54,307 bases of DNA, from the NCBI RefSeq assembly GCF_001712795.1, contig NZ_KV757564.1:1-54307 (forward strand). Direction: 5' to 3'. Numbering within the stretch: position 1 is the stretch's first letter; each line of letters starts with the position of its first letter. Below the pieces are notes generated by a model that had not been told where the DNA came from, searched no databases, and saw nothing but the letters and a program-made list of their open reading frames with translations. Below, piece after piece: positions 35,462 to 44,964 of the stretch. Source of the DNA: Nostoc sp. KVJ20. Lineage in GTDB: Bacteria > Cyanobacteriota > Cyanobacteriia > Cyanobacteriales > Nostocaceae. The translations under genes were made by a program, and so were the position numbers.

Positions 35462-35902
35462 TCAGCACTGAGAGGTGTTTTGAATAATCGGACAAATTGT
35501 CTTCTCATGGTGATCGCTGATATTCTTCCAGCCTGAAAGTAATCCCTTTATTTCAGAGCGTAAAGTTAACAGTTGATCAATTTGCTGATCAATCTGCAAT
35601 ACCTTCTCTTCAAGCTTTTCTTTAATTTCACCACAGGGAGTTTGTCCTTGATCATAAACCTGAAGAATATTTCCAATCTCTTCTAGGCTAAGACCAAGAT
35701 TTTGTGCCCTTTTAATAAATGCTAGACGAGTTATCACATCCAATGAAAACTGGCGAAAGCCTCCCTCTGTTCGTCTTGATGAATTGATTAAGCCTAAACT
35801 CTCGTAATAACGAATTGTTCTGATGGGGATTCCAGTTAAATCTGTTACTTGACCAATTAAAAGCAGTTTTTTATCTTGAGTTAACACGGTAGATTTTCCC
35901 AA
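35462..35902 (-). CDS. MerR-family metal-responsive regulator
   Basis: 146 residues. N-terminal winged helix (about 15-80) with I-R-T-I-R-Y-Y-E-S-L-G-L-I and G-G-F-R-Q-F, then a long dimerisation helix, and C-terminal cysteines (P-C-G-E near residue 101, I-C-P near 136, final cysteine). This cysteine layout is like CueR/ZntR/CadR-type sensors. It is convergent with the copper operon, whose promoter at 32465-32497 looks like a MerR site. The exact metal is not fixed by sequence; Cu is suggested by context. Confidence 0.85.
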   Translation of the reverse strand: MGKSTVLTQDKKLLLIGQVTDLTGIPIRTIRYYESLGLINSSRRTEGGFRQFSLDVITRLAFIKRAQNLGLSLEEIGNILQVYDQGQTPCGEIKEKLEEKVLQIDQQIDQLLTLRSEIKGLLSGWKNISDHHEKTICPIIQNTSQC

Positions 35903-36235
35903 ATTCTGTAATTATTATTACATATCTTACTAAGGATTAAGTTCTCTGAGAATTTAACAAAATATTTACATCAGTAGTTAAAATTTTTATCTAATTAGAG
36001 ATTCTACTAAGTTTTAATTTTTCTAATCTCCATTCTAAACGGATATTTGCTTATTTAAGATGATATTTAATTGGCATAATTTTGTCATTCTTAATCAGAA
36101 ATACTCAAAATCATACCTTTCTTATTTTATCTATTCCTTAGGTAACTGTTTGTCATGGTACTGAAAGTAACTGTTTTGTTTTAGTTCTCATGTTACTTCT
36201 AGATCAACTGCTTCACTTCAAGTGAAACCATAAAA
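35903..36235. other. Divergent AT-rich intergenic region
   Basis: Lies between the merR and Rieske genes and should hold both promoters. I see no repeat or palindrome that stands out. Confidence 0.4.
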
Positions 36236-37324
36236 ATGAATCTCAACTCGCAGACTTCTAGCTCAATCCGTAAACCTAAAATTTTCAATAATCCAGAGCG
36301 TTTTATTGAGGGATGGTATTGGGTAATACCCTCTCAAAATCTGCGGGTGGGTGAAGTAAAACCTATCACGATTTTGGGCAGAGAACTAGTTATTTACCGT
36401 GGTAAAGATAAAAGAGTAGTTACCCTTGATGCCTATTGTCCACACATGGGCGCTCACCTTGCTGAAGGCAAAGTTGAGGGTAATGCACTACGTTGTTTTT
36501 TCCACCACTGGAAGTTTGATGCTGAAGGGATGTGTATTGATATCCCATGTTTAGATATACCACCTTCTCCAAAATTACAAACTTGGCCCACTGCTGAAAA
36601 GTACGGGATGATTTGGGTTTGGACTGGAGAAATACCACAACAACCTCTACCTTTTGTTCCAGAGTTGGAACAAAAAGAGTGTGATGTCGCCATCCATTCT
36701 CATTTTGTGATGAACTGTCACCCCAATGTGGTGATGATTAATGCCATTGATGCTCAACACCTCAATACAGTTCACAAACTGCCAATAGAAGTTGTTTTTG
36801 AAAGACACGAACTAAATGAGAATGCGATTATTTTCACTAACACTACACCCATCAAAGACAATTCATTTTTCATTAAGCTCGTCCGTATTTTCTACAAAAA
36901 TGCCATAACTTACAGTATTTGCTATTGGTACGGTAGCATTGGCATAGTGACACTTGGCCCCGATTTCTTCCATGTCCAGATGATGGTTGCAGTTCGCCTC
37001 TACGAAGGGGGAAAAACTGAAGGTCAAGTTCTGTTGATGACTAAAAAACGTAAAGGAATTTTTGGTTTGTTATGCAATCGAGTTGTGCTATGGCTGACTA
37101 AGATTGTAGCTAAGTACTTTCTCATGGGTGACATTAAGATTCTCCAAACAATTAAGTTTGATTTGAAAACTCCCATCAAAGCAGATCACTCGATTATGCA
37201 GTTTATTAACCATGTTGAAAAACAGCAATCCCTAATGTGGGGAACTTGGAAAGAAGGGCGATCGCGCGATGTGGAGAGTAAGCCCAAGCGGGAAAGATGG
37301 CAAGATACAATGAGTAATGACTAA
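36236..37324 (+). CDS. Rieske 2Fe-2S oxygenase (ring-hydroxylating / PaO-like)
   Basis: 362 residues. The Rieske domain has C-P-H near residue 68 and C-F-F-H near 87. The catalytic domain has N-A-I-D-A-Q-H-L-N-T-V-H near residue 170, the D/H-x2-H-x4-H mononuclear iron site. This architecture is shared by cyanobacterial oxygenases related to pheophorbide a oxygenase and chlorophyllide a oxygenase. The substrate is unknown. It stands alone; the TAA stop is the first three bases of a 12-bp terminal inverted repeat (see 37322-37452), so the C-terminus may have been reset by that element. Confidence 0.85.
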   Translation: MNLNSQTSSSIRKPKIFNNPERFIEGWYWVIPSQNLRVGEVKPITILGRELVIYRGKDKRVVTLDAYCPHMGAHLAEGKVEGNALRCFFHHWKFDAEGMCIDIPCLDIPPSPKLQTWPTAEKYGMIWVWTGEIPQQPLPFVPELEQKECDVAIHSHFVMNCHPNVVMINAIDAQHLNTVHKLPIEVVFERHELNENAIIFTNTTPIKDNSFFIKLVRIFYKNAITYSICYWYGSIGIVTLGPDFFHVQMMVAVRLYEGGKTEGQVLLMTKKRKGIFGLLCNRVVLWLTKIVAKYFLMGDIKILQTIKFDLKTPIKADHSIMQFINHVEKQQSLMWGTWKEGRSRDVESKPKRERWQDTMSND

Positions 37325-37452
37325 GTAAGTCGGCGCAATTAAAGCTAGCTGGTGGGGGCTGTCCTTTGTCATTGCTCATCAGTCATTGATAAGGGTTTTA
37401 AGCCTATTTAAGTTTCGTAACATAATTTGGTTTGTTCCCACCGACTTACTTA
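37322..37452. mobile_element. MITE-like element with 12-bp terminal inverted repeats
   Basis: TAAGTAAGTCGG at 37322-37333 is inverted perfectly as CCGACTTACTTA at 37441-37452, 131 bp in total. It contains TCCTTTGTCATTGCTCATC-type repeat sequence and no ORF. The left end supplies the stop codon of the Rieske gene. Confidence 0.6.
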
Positions 37453-38020
37453 ACATCATGTCTAGATGACCAGAATTCCGTCAGATTGCTTGGTCAATTA
37501 AACAGGCACTATATCATACCATTGTCAAAAATCTTTGCAATAAATTAATCGTTTGTAGGGACTTACAGATATACGTCCCTACAATGTATGGATAGCAGAT
37601 ATTTGATGAAAAAGTATAATTAATAAAGTTTAAAAGTTCAATGAAGTTACTTTTAACTTTTAACTTATTTTTTACTGTGCCACAATATTAATAAAAAGAA
37701 GTGGCAAAGCCACTTCCTAATTCCCAGGTAGAACCTAAGTTATGAGTATAACGACTACAAAAATTTGAAATAGTATAAACAAACACCAATTAACTGAATA
37801 TCTCTATTTTCCTTGTTTTCTGGGTGAGGAAATCCTGATTTCCATCTGCCAAATAACTGTATATTTACATAAGTTTCATGATTGCAATGCAAACTCAATT
37901 TTATCTAGTTCATCGCTAATATGGCGCTTGTCCCATTCTGGCTGAAGTGTATCTAGTTTTTGGTGCGATCGCCGCTGCTTTCCATTGCAAGGCTTCCAAC
38001 AAGCAATTTGTGAAAGTACA
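37453..38020. other. Intergenic with two hairpins
   Basis: GTAGGGAC/GTCCCTAC pair near 37555-37582. A perfect GAAGTGGC-AAA-GCCACTTC hairpin at 37698-37716 could be a terminator or a REP. No gene is seen. Confidence 0.5.
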
Positions 38021-38698
38021 TCATTCCTGACTAGGATTCAATACAACGATAATTTCTCCTAGCCTAATTCCCAAACGTTTCCAGTGGGGATTGCTAGAGG
38101 AAAAAGTACTATCCCCTAACACTGCTTGGTAGTCATTGGGGAACTTTTCATAAGCATTGGGAGCAGCGTTTACTCGTAAAATGAGTTTGCCTTGATAACG
38201 GGATAATTTACTACTATCCAACAAGATAGTACCGCCGTAATCCCACTCCAATCCATAGAGTCTAAAGTTACCTAACTTCTTGCGTAATTCGCTTAATGGG
38301 GTTCCAACACCAATACCTTCGCGGGTTTTCCAAGCCCAACCCAGGTTACGCACATCTAGAGGTTTGGTACGAGTATTATCACTCCAGACTACCAAAAGCG
38401 ATCGCCCCTGATTTAGATTTAGCTGAGTAGCTGCAAAACTACCTATTCCTTCGGGTCCTGAAATGGTTTTATCAACGAGACGGGATTTACCAAACAGCTT
38501 TACTAAATCTTGCTTGGTGGTTGTACGTGTTATCGGCCCCACTCGTTCCCCAGGAACAATTAAGATATCTTTTGACGCTTGCGTAGCAACAGTACTTGGA
38601 TGATTGATTTTCTGCGGTAGTGCAAAGGCTGGATTTGCTGAATAGTTTAGCAGTAAAACTAAAGTAGCCGTAGCAATACCTTTGATTGATGAATGCAT
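38021..38698 (-). CDS. Secreted conserved hypothetical protein
   Basis: 225 residues with a signal peptide (1-26, cut near A-F-A-L). The mature protein has repeated G-V-G-T-P-L-S-E-L-R-K-K-L-G and T-T-T-K-Q-D-L-V-K-L-F-G segments, resembling the short G-x-(T/S)-x3-(D/E)-L repeats of periplasmic beta proteins. No enzyme residues are evident. Monocistronic. Confidence 0.65.
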   Translation of the reverse strand: MHSSIKGIATATLVLLLNYSANPAFALPQKINHPSTVATQASKDILIVPGERVGPITRTTTKQDLVKLFGKSRLVDKTISGPEGIGSFAATQLNLNQGRSLLVVWSDNTRTKPLDVRNLGWAWKTREGIGVGTPLSELRKKLGNFRLYGLEWDYGGTILLDSSKLSRYQGKLILRVNAAPNAYEKFPNDYQAVLGDSTFSSSNPHWKRLGIRLGEIIVVLNPSQE

Positions 38699-38788
38699 GG
38701 GTTCTATTTTGGGTAGCAGAATATGAGTTGTGAGTACTCATCGTTTAACTACTACAATTTCCCAATTACAGATTCCCGATTTCCCAAA

Positions 38789-38932
38789 AATTTTATAAGA
38801 AGAATTCAGAACTCAGGAGTCATAATTCAGTATGAATTCTGTACGAGTGGATGATAGCGTTATGGGTAGAGCATTCTGAATTCTGTTAGCGGATAGCTAA
38901 GGTTTAGCCCATTCTGAATTCTGACTCATGTT
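38789..38932. repeat. Inverted/dispersed repeat shared with 27850-27910
   Basis: TTTTATAAGAAGAATTCAG in direct orientation and GCGGATAGCTAAGGTTTAGC in inverted orientation match the block at 27850-27906, together with several GAATTCTGAATTCTG units. Non-coding; fills the gap before the Zn/Cd-type ATPase. Confidence 0.65.
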
Positions 38933-40927
38933 TTATTTCATCGCTCTAGTTGCATTTAAAATTGCCAGCAAGGCTACTCCAACATCAGCAAAGACAGCTT
39001 CCCACATTGTTGCTATACCAAAAATACCCAATCCAATAAATACAGCTTTAATTGCTAAAGCAAAGCCAATATTTTGCCAAACAATTGTGCGGGTTTTTCT
39101 GGCGATTTGTATGGCTTCTGCCACTTTTGATGGTGCATCTGTCATGATCACAATATCGGCAGTTTCTATCGCTGCATCTGAACCTAACCCGCCCATCGCT
39201 ATCCCAACATCTGCTCTAGCGATTACTGGCGCATCATTAATACCATCCCCAACAAAGGCAACTTTACCATGCTTGCCGGCGGTGCTGAGTAACTTCTCAA
39301 TGACATTAACTTTTTCTTCGGGTAATAACTCTGCTTCGTAGGTATCTATGCCAATCTGTTGAGCAATTCGAGAAGCGATCGCTTGATTATCTCCTGTCAA
39401 CATGACTGTTCTCTCTACACCCATTCGCTTGAGTGCTTGAATAGCAAATCTTGCATCTTCTTTGAGCTCATCAGCAATGACAATATACCCAGCGTAAATA
39501 TCATCCACTGCTAGATGAATAACTGTTCCCTCTAACTGGCAATTATCGTGATAAATATTCTCTCTATGTAATAAGCGATCGCTTCCTGCTATCACTACCC
39601 TATTTTCAACCTTGGCTCTAATTCCATAGCCTGCTATCTCTTCATAATCTCTCACCTCAAATTCATCAATTTTTTCACCATAAGCCTTGCGGATAGATTG
39701 AGCAATGGGATGATTTGAGTGTGATTCTACTTTGGCAGCTAATTGCAGTAATTTTTCATCATTCCAGCCATTTAATGGTATTATTTCTACTACTTTAAAT
39801 ACCCCTTGAGTTAACGTTCCAGTTTTATCAAAAACAACTGTATTCACTGCATTTAAAGTATCTAAAAAAGTAGAGCCTTTGACTAAAATACCACGTCTGG
39901 CTGCACCTCCCACACCTCCAAAGTAACCTAATGGAATACTGATAACGAGTCCACAGGGACAGGAAATAACTAGTAAAATTAGGGCGCGATAAATCCACTC
40001 TGAAGAAGTTGCACCAGAAATGAATAAAGGAGGTAATATTGCAACTGCTAAAGATGTAAAAACTACTATTGGTGTATAATATCGTGCGAATTTAGTAATA
40101 AACTTTTCTGTTTCTGCTTTTTTACTTTTGGCATTTTGCACCAAGTCTAAAATCTTAGCAATGGAAGATTCATCAAAGAGTTTTGTGACTCTAATGCTGA
40201 GAACACCCATTTTATTGATCATCCCAGCCAAAACTGTTTCTCCCAGCCTCACTGTTCGCGGCACAGATTCTCCAGTTAATGCAGATGTATCAACTTGCGA
40301 ATTACCATCTATAATTTCGCCATCTAAGGGAATCTTTTCTCCGGGTTTCACGACGATAATATCCCCAACATTTACTGTTTCTGGCGATACTTTTTTGAGT
40401 TCTCCCTCTATTTGAATATTGGCATAGTCTGGGCGGACTTCCAATAATGCTTTGATAGAATTACGGGAACGACTGACGGCAATATCTTGGAACAATTCTC
40501 CAATTTTATAAAATAACATTACTCCGACAGCTTCGGGTAATTTATGAATTGCGATCGCTCCTAATGTCGCCACTGTCATTAAAAATGTTTCATCAAATAC
40601 TTTACCTCTGAGGATATTACGTCCAGCAGTTTTTAAAACACTCCATCCACTTAATAAATAGGCAGGGATGAAAAGCAGATATTCACCTATTGAATAGAAT
40701 GTATTGTGTAATTGATCTTCAAAAATTATACCAGGCACATATAAACTTAGAATCACTATTAAAGGCAATACCTCATTTTTCAGATTTAATTCTCCACTGT
40801 GATCGTGATTATGGTCATGGTTATGATTCTCATCATGATTGTGATTATGAACATGGTTATGATTCTCGTGATGATCATGTCCACAGTTAGAACAACCTGA
40901 AGATTCTAAATGTATTTTCCGCTTCAT
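38933..40927 (-). CDS. Zn/Cd-type P1B-2 heavy-metal ATPase with His-rich N-terminus
   Basis: 664 residues. The usual HMA domain is missing. Instead the N-terminus has C-S-N-C-G followed by about 28 residues that are mainly His, Asn and Asp (about 17-46). The core is complete: T-G-E-S near residue 220, C-P-C near 324, D-K-T-G-T near 368, H-P near 407, G-D-G-I-N-D near 568. Helix 8 has D-V-G-V-A-L-L-A, the acidic signature of Zn/Cd/Pb exporters. It is probably an efflux pump, with the His tract as Zn buffer or sensor. No SmtB/ArsR gene is adjacent. Confidence 0.9.
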   Translation of the reverse strand: MKRKIHLESSGCSNCGHDHHENHNHVHNHNHDENHNHDHNHDHSGELNLKNEVLPLIVILSLYVPGIIFEDQLHNTFYSIGEYLLFIPAYLLSGWSVLKTAGRNILRGKVFDETFLMTVATLGAIAIHKLPEAVGVMLFYKIGELFQDIAVSRSRNSIKALLEVRPDYANIQIEGELKKVSPETVNVGDIIVVKPGEKIPLDGEIIDGNSQVDTSALTGESVPRTVRLGETVLAGMINKMGVLSIRVTKLFDESSIAKILDLVQNAKSKKAETEKFITKFARYYTPIVVFTSLAVAILPPLFISGATSSEWIYRALILLVISCPCGLVISIPLGYFGGVGGAARRGILVKGSTFLDTLNAVNTVVFDKTGTLTQGVFKVVEIIPLNGWNDEKLLQLAAKVESHSNHPIAQSIRKAYGEKIDEFEVRDYEEIAGYGIRAKVENRVVIAGSDRLLHRENIYHDNCQLEGTVIHLAVDDIYAGYIVIADELKEDARFAIQALKRMGVERTVMLTGDNQAIASRIAQQIGIDTYEAELLPEEKVNVIEKLLSTAGKHGKVAFVGDGINDAPVIARADVGIAMGGLGSDAAIETADIVIMTDAPSKVAEAIQIARKTRTIVWQNIGFALAIKAVFIGLGIFGIATMWEAVFADVGVALLAILNATRAMK

Positions 40928-41353
40928 TTTTTCTGTTGAGGCTAGTAAATTACCTAAGACCTAAGCCTTTTTACAAATGTAATTAAAAAAAGAAATTTTT
41001 ACAAGTTGATAATTTAAGAACGAGAATCTATATCATTTTTATTGCTAAATATTGATATTATCTTTTGGTTTAAATTAAGATTTATAATCTTGTAAATACA
41101 GTAATAGTAGTTGTCAACTGTATAAAATAATCCAAGATAGAACTTTTGTTCGTAGTGAGCGATTCAAAACGAGACATCAACCCTGTTTGATATCTGAGTT
41201 CTCCTGTAGCAAATAATGTGTGATCAAACTGAGTAGACATGGAACTTTCTTGAGCAACAAGTGTCAAGCCAGCTATTCTCAGGAAAAATTAACTTGAAGT
41301 TTAAAAATTAATCGAATACCCTAAGCTAGTAGACAATTTTCTCAAGGAAATCT
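40928..41353. other. AT-rich intergenic region with an uncertain frame
   Basis: A 61-codon minus-strand frame (41082-41267) reads smoothly (for example LFATGELRYQTG) but has no family match or convincing ribosome site. It may be a gene remnant. No clear SmtB-type operator is seen upstream of the ATPase. Confidence 0.35.
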
Positions 41354-41728
41354 ATGAACAAAAAAATTATCCTGAATTTGCTTTCTAGTTCCTCAATTTT
41401 TGTGTCGCTGATGTCTACCCTGGCGGTATTGAATCCTGCCCATGCTAGTATTACTCAGCGATTAATGCACACACAAGACGGTCGTACCTGTATCACTAAC
41501 CCACATGGTGGAAAAGATTTTGTGTGTATTCGAGATTCAGAGAGAAAGCAACCGTATACCTCTACACGTTCTTCAACGATTGTCACATCAGTATCAGATG
41601 AGAATATTGCTATGTTGAACTTTACTGAGGAGGAAAGTGATGCTGCAATTCAGACATTTGGCTGTGACTGTCCATACTGTCTAAATTCTTTGCGGCAGTT
41701 GCGCGGCACTGGAAACTTGGTGTACTAA
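41354..41728 (+). CDS. Small secreted cysteine-containing protein
   Basis: 124 residues; signal peptide (1-31, cut near A-H-A-S). The mature part has two cysteines in a T-C-I-T-N-P-H-G-G-K-D-F-V-C-I segment and a C-D-C-P-Y-C cluster near residues 107-112, which suggests disulfides or metal binding. AAGGAAA precedes the ATG. Family unknown to me. Confidence 0.6.
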   Translation: MNKKIILNLLSSSSIFVSLMSTLAVLNPAHASITQRLMHTQDGRTCITNPHGGKDFVCIRDSERKQPYTSTRSSTIVTSVSDENIAMLNFTEEESDAAIQTFGCDCPYCLNSLRQLRGTGNLVY

Positions 41729-42133
41729 GCTTGAATAGCGCTGATAGCGACTATAACTTCTGTTAGATACACGTGATTAATTACGTATATAAGTATACGA
41801 AACCAAAAAAGCATTTTTAACTATTTACCATTACTTTTATTCGGTCAAATGTAAATTCATTAGTAGGGGCAATTCATGAATTGCCCTACATCGTCTCTCT
41901 AACCGTCAAATTCATTTTGACGGTTAGAGAGACGCGATAAATCGCCGTCTCTACAGGGAATTATCCGTCAATTAATTCTTGACAGACTACTAGTGGTCTA
42001 TCGCATTAATTTTGCTGAGTTTGTAGTAAGCACTTCAGTGCTTAAAAATCCAGGACTTTAGTCCTTACTACGAACTGATTTACCCCTCATAACTAATGAG
42101 ACAGACTACTAGTTTTGCGTCAGAGCGCCCTGT
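41729..42133. repeat. Cluster of hairpin repeats bounded by a 14-bp direct repeat
   Basis: GGCAATTCATGAATTGCC, CCGTCAAATTCATTTTGACGG, AGAGACGCGATAAATCGCCGTCTCT, AAGCACTTCAGTGCTT and AGGACTTTAGTCCT follow one another. GACAGACTACTAGT occurs at 41981-41994 and again at 42100-42113, flanking part of the cluster like a target-site or recombination duplication. No gene. Confidence 0.65.
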
Positions 42134-44809
42134 TTATTCAACCACCTCATTCACAGGGAATCTATCAATCAACTGCATCGCCCGATAGGCATTTCGTTGG
42201 AAAGAGTCTGGCAAGTGGGGAACGTGGGGTATCTGCGATAATAAATCCAACGTGCGGCGTAGAATTCTCACCACATCGCCTTCATCTAAGGTGGTGTTCT
42301 CGCAGAGTTCTGTCCACTCGATTCCCAGCGCCCATTGTTCCACGATCGCAATTAACTCAAATTCCAACCATATCGGTAGTGCTACGTTATACCGCCGTTG
42401 TGCTTGGAACATTTGGCGGCGAATTCCCCGCAATTTTGCCAAGGCTTCTGCGACTTCATTACTTAGGTCAAAGTTAACCTTACTATCTGGACGGGGAGTT
42501 TCCATCACCAAAGCGGCGGCGGCGGCGGCTAAATGGTGCGGATCTAAGTTGTCCAATTCACCACTAGCGAATACTAAACCCAGCCACAATTCATTTTCGC
42601 CTCGAATTGCTGCCGCAATTCGCCCTAATACTGTGGGGACTAAGTTATCCAAACCGCCAAAATGTTGCAGAATTGCGATTAAATTTAGAAACTCTTCCCA
42701 ATGACGTTGTGACTGTTGCTCTACTTGCCCTTGCAACTGTTCAAGTTCGGCTTCTAGTTCAACATAGCGGGCGCGTCGCTTGAAAAGCGTGGCAGCATTG
42801 CCTGATTGATGTAGGGGATGAGCTTCTAATTGCTCTTGGACGGCGGTAGTGCGACTGAGTTGTTCTGCTACTTCTGGTGCTAGATGCAAAGATTCTATCG
42901 GATCAGGAATACGCACAGCGATCGCAAAGCTTTCTTCGTTACCACGGCGTGACTGTCCTGGCTTCAAAGGCATCTCTGGCGGTGGTAGTATATGAGGCGG
43001 CACCTCAATTCGCGGCAGTTCAGCGTACAAATCAACTACATCCCCTGTAGTTGCCACATACCAGCGGTTATCGTGCCCCAAGCATACCAAGTAAGGAGCT
43101 TGACCAGAACCAGGCGATTTTCCTACTAACACTGCGGTTACTGGTGAAGACACTGTGATATTTTTGCCTTTGAGACTCAACAGAGTTCCTGACACTGCAA
43201 AGCCCAGCATCATCACCAATTCTTCTTGGCGATCTTCCTGTGCTTGCTCTTGCAAGGTCTTTAATATCTGTCGTTCCACTTTCAGGCGTTGCCGCAATTT
43301 CTCATAAATCGCCAGTTCATTTTCATCAACTGCGGCAATTTGCTCATGAAGTTGAGCTAATTGTCTTTCAAGTTCGGCAATCTCGTCATATTCTGGTCTT
43401 AAATGCAAGGTCGCCATGTACTGCCCAAAACTGCGTTCTATCAGTTCCCTGGTTTGCTCTAGGGTGTGGGTTTGCAGCAAGTTGAGTACCATGCCATAAC
43501 TGGGCGTAAACTGGCTTACAAGGGGGTCTGGCTTGGATGTTCCCAAATACGCGGCTTCTTTGGCTCCTTCAAAGGGAGTTTGGACTGTCACCACATGACC
43601 TTGTTTATCCATTCCTCGGCGGCCTGCGCGTCCTGCCATTTGCAAGAATTCGGAAGCATTCAACAGGCGGTGTCCGGTGTCGGTACGCTTGGAAAGGGTA
43701 GAAATTACCGTTGTCCGGGCGGGCATATTAATTCCCGCTGCTAATGTTTCGGTGGCGAATACCACTTTAATCAGCCCTTGCTGAAATAGTTCTTCTACCA
43801 GTGCTTTCCAAGCAGGCAAAATTCCGGCGTGGTGGGCAGCAATTCCCCGATACAGGGGTGCAATTTGTCCAGAACGCCCTGCTTCAGGATTGCGGGCTAA
43901 AAAGTCATCAATCTGTTGCCGCAAAATCTGGGACTCTTCATTATTTACCAGCCATAAATCACCCACTTCCGCCACTGCTTTATCACATCCCCGGCGGCTG
44001 AAGATGAAGTAAATCGCTGGGAGCATATCCCGTTGCTCTAACTGGCTCAAGGTATAAATGATACCAGGAGCTTCAGGTCTGCCACTTCTCCCCCTCTCCC
44101 TTTCTCCCCCTCTACCCTTCTTCTTCTGAAGTCTGGGGTTAATTTTAGTTTTGCTATCATTCAACAGGGGAAATAACCCTTTAGGGTTGCAAAAGTGAAA
44201 TTCTAAGGGGACTGGGCGAAAATCGGAGTAAATCAGGTCTGTTGGCCCGTGAACGCGATTTAGCCAGTCGGTGAGTTGATCGCTATTGGCAACCGTTGCT
44301 GAGAGGGCTGCTAGTTGGACTTCACGGGGACAATAGATGATTGATTCTTCCCAAACTGTCCCACGTTGGCGATCGTTCATGTAGTGGCACTCATCAAGTA
44401 TCACCGCTTCAACGTCTACCAATGAGATGCCGACTTGCCCAATGGGTGTACCATAGAGCATATTTCGGAAAATTTCTGTGGTCATCACTAAAATCGGTGC
44501 ATCTCTGTGAATGGAAGCATCTCCAGTTAACAGTCCGACTTGATCAAACCCGAATTTTTCTCGAAAGTCACGTAATTTTTGATTCGACAGCGCCTTTAGG
44601 GGAGTCGTGTAAAATACACGTTTTCCTCGTGCCAGGGCGCGATAAATGGCGTATTCCCCGACTAATGTTTTGCCCGAACCGGTGGGGGCACATACGACTA
44701 CTGAGCGTCCGGCGTTCAGGGACGCGATCGCTTCTTTTTGAAACTGATCCAGTTCAAAGGGAAATATAGACCCTAAGTCAAGTTCTGGAGACGGTGCAGG
44801 ATAATTCAC
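42134..44809 (-). CDS. Ski2/Mtr4-like DExH RNA helicase with DSHCT domain
   Basis: 891 residues. Helicase motifs: A-P-T-G-S-G-K-T near residue 40 (I), D-E-C-H near 139 (II), S-A-T near 169 (III), Q-M-A-G-R-A-G-R-R-G near 391 (VI). The C-terminal third is the DSHCT domain. Cyanobacterial and plastid (ISE2) relatives act in RNA processing and turnover. A basic low-complexity insert (about 227-243, encoded by CTCCCCCTCTCCC repeats at 44081-44131) lies between the two RecA-like domains. Monocistronic. Confidence 0.9.
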   Translation of the reverse strand: MNYPAPSPELDLGSIFPFELDQFQKEAIASLNAGRSVVVCAPTGSGKTLVGEYAIYRALARGKRVFYTTPLKALSNQKLRDFREKFGFDQVGLLTGDASIHRDAPILVMTTEIFRNMLYGTPIGQVGISLVDVEAVILDECHYMNDRQRGTVWEESIIYCPREVQLAALSATVANSDQLTDWLNRVHGPTDLIYSDFRPVPLEFHFCNPKGLFPLLNDSKTKINPRLQKKKGRGGERERGRSGRPEAPGIIYTLSQLEQRDMLPAIYFIFSRRGCDKAVAEVGDLWLVNNEESQILRQQIDDFLARNPEAGRSGQIAPLYRGIAAHHAGILPAWKALVEELFQQGLIKVVFATETLAAGINMPARTTVISTLSKRTDTGHRLLNASEFLQMAGRAGRRGMDKQGHVVTVQTPFEGAKEAAYLGTSKPDPLVSQFTPSYGMVLNLLQTHTLEQTRELIERSFGQYMATLHLRPEYDEIAELERQLAQLHEQIAAVDENELAIYEKLRQRLKVERQILKTLQEQAQEDRQEELVMMLGFAVSGTLLSLKGKNITVSSPVTAVLVGKSPGSGQAPYLVCLGHDNRWYVATTGDVVDLYAELPRIEVPPHILPPPEMPLKPGQSRRGNEESFAIAVRIPDPIESLHLAPEVAEQLSRTTAVQEQLEAHPLHQSGNAATLFKRRARYVELEAELEQLQGQVEQQSQRHWEEFLNLIAILQHFGGLDNLVPTVLGRIAAAIRGENELWLGLVFASGELDNLDPHHLAAAAAALVMETPRPDSKVNFDLSNEVAEALAKLRGIRRQMFQAQRRYNVALPIWLEFELIAIVEQWALGIEWTELCENTTLDEGDVVRILRRTLDLLSQIPHVPHLPDSFQRNAYRAMQLIDRFPVNEVVE
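44081..44131 (-). repeat. In-frame purine-rich repeat insert inside the helicase gene
   Basis: On the minus strand an AGAAGAAGGGTAGAGGGGG-type run encodes alternating Lys, Arg, Gly and Glu (K-K-K-G-R-G-G-E-R-E-R). It resembles GGGGAGA-type intergenic repeats and lies in the inter-domain linker. Confidence 0.65.
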
Positions 44810-44869
44810 TCAATCACATTTGCAACCAGATTGTTTACTATATTAACGAGTCTTTTGTCAACTTCGTTA

Positions 44870-44962
44870 GGGATTGGGTATTGGGGATTGGGGATTGGGT
44901 ATTAGGTATTTAAGAAGAATTTCAGCGCCTAGTCCCCAGTCCCTAGTCCCCAATCCCCAGTC
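44870..44962. repeat. GGGGATT / CCCCAGT repeat pair between helicase and proC
   Basis: Copies of GGGGATT and GGGTATT are followed about 40 bp later by AGTCCCCAGTCCCTAGTCCCC, partly complementary and able to form a hairpin between two same-strand genes. Confidence 0.8.
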
Positions 44963-44964
44963 TC

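Noticed and set aside
41082..41267. 61-codon minus-strand ORF
   Set aside because: Reads smoothly but has no family, ribosome site or context support; noted only in the gap entry.
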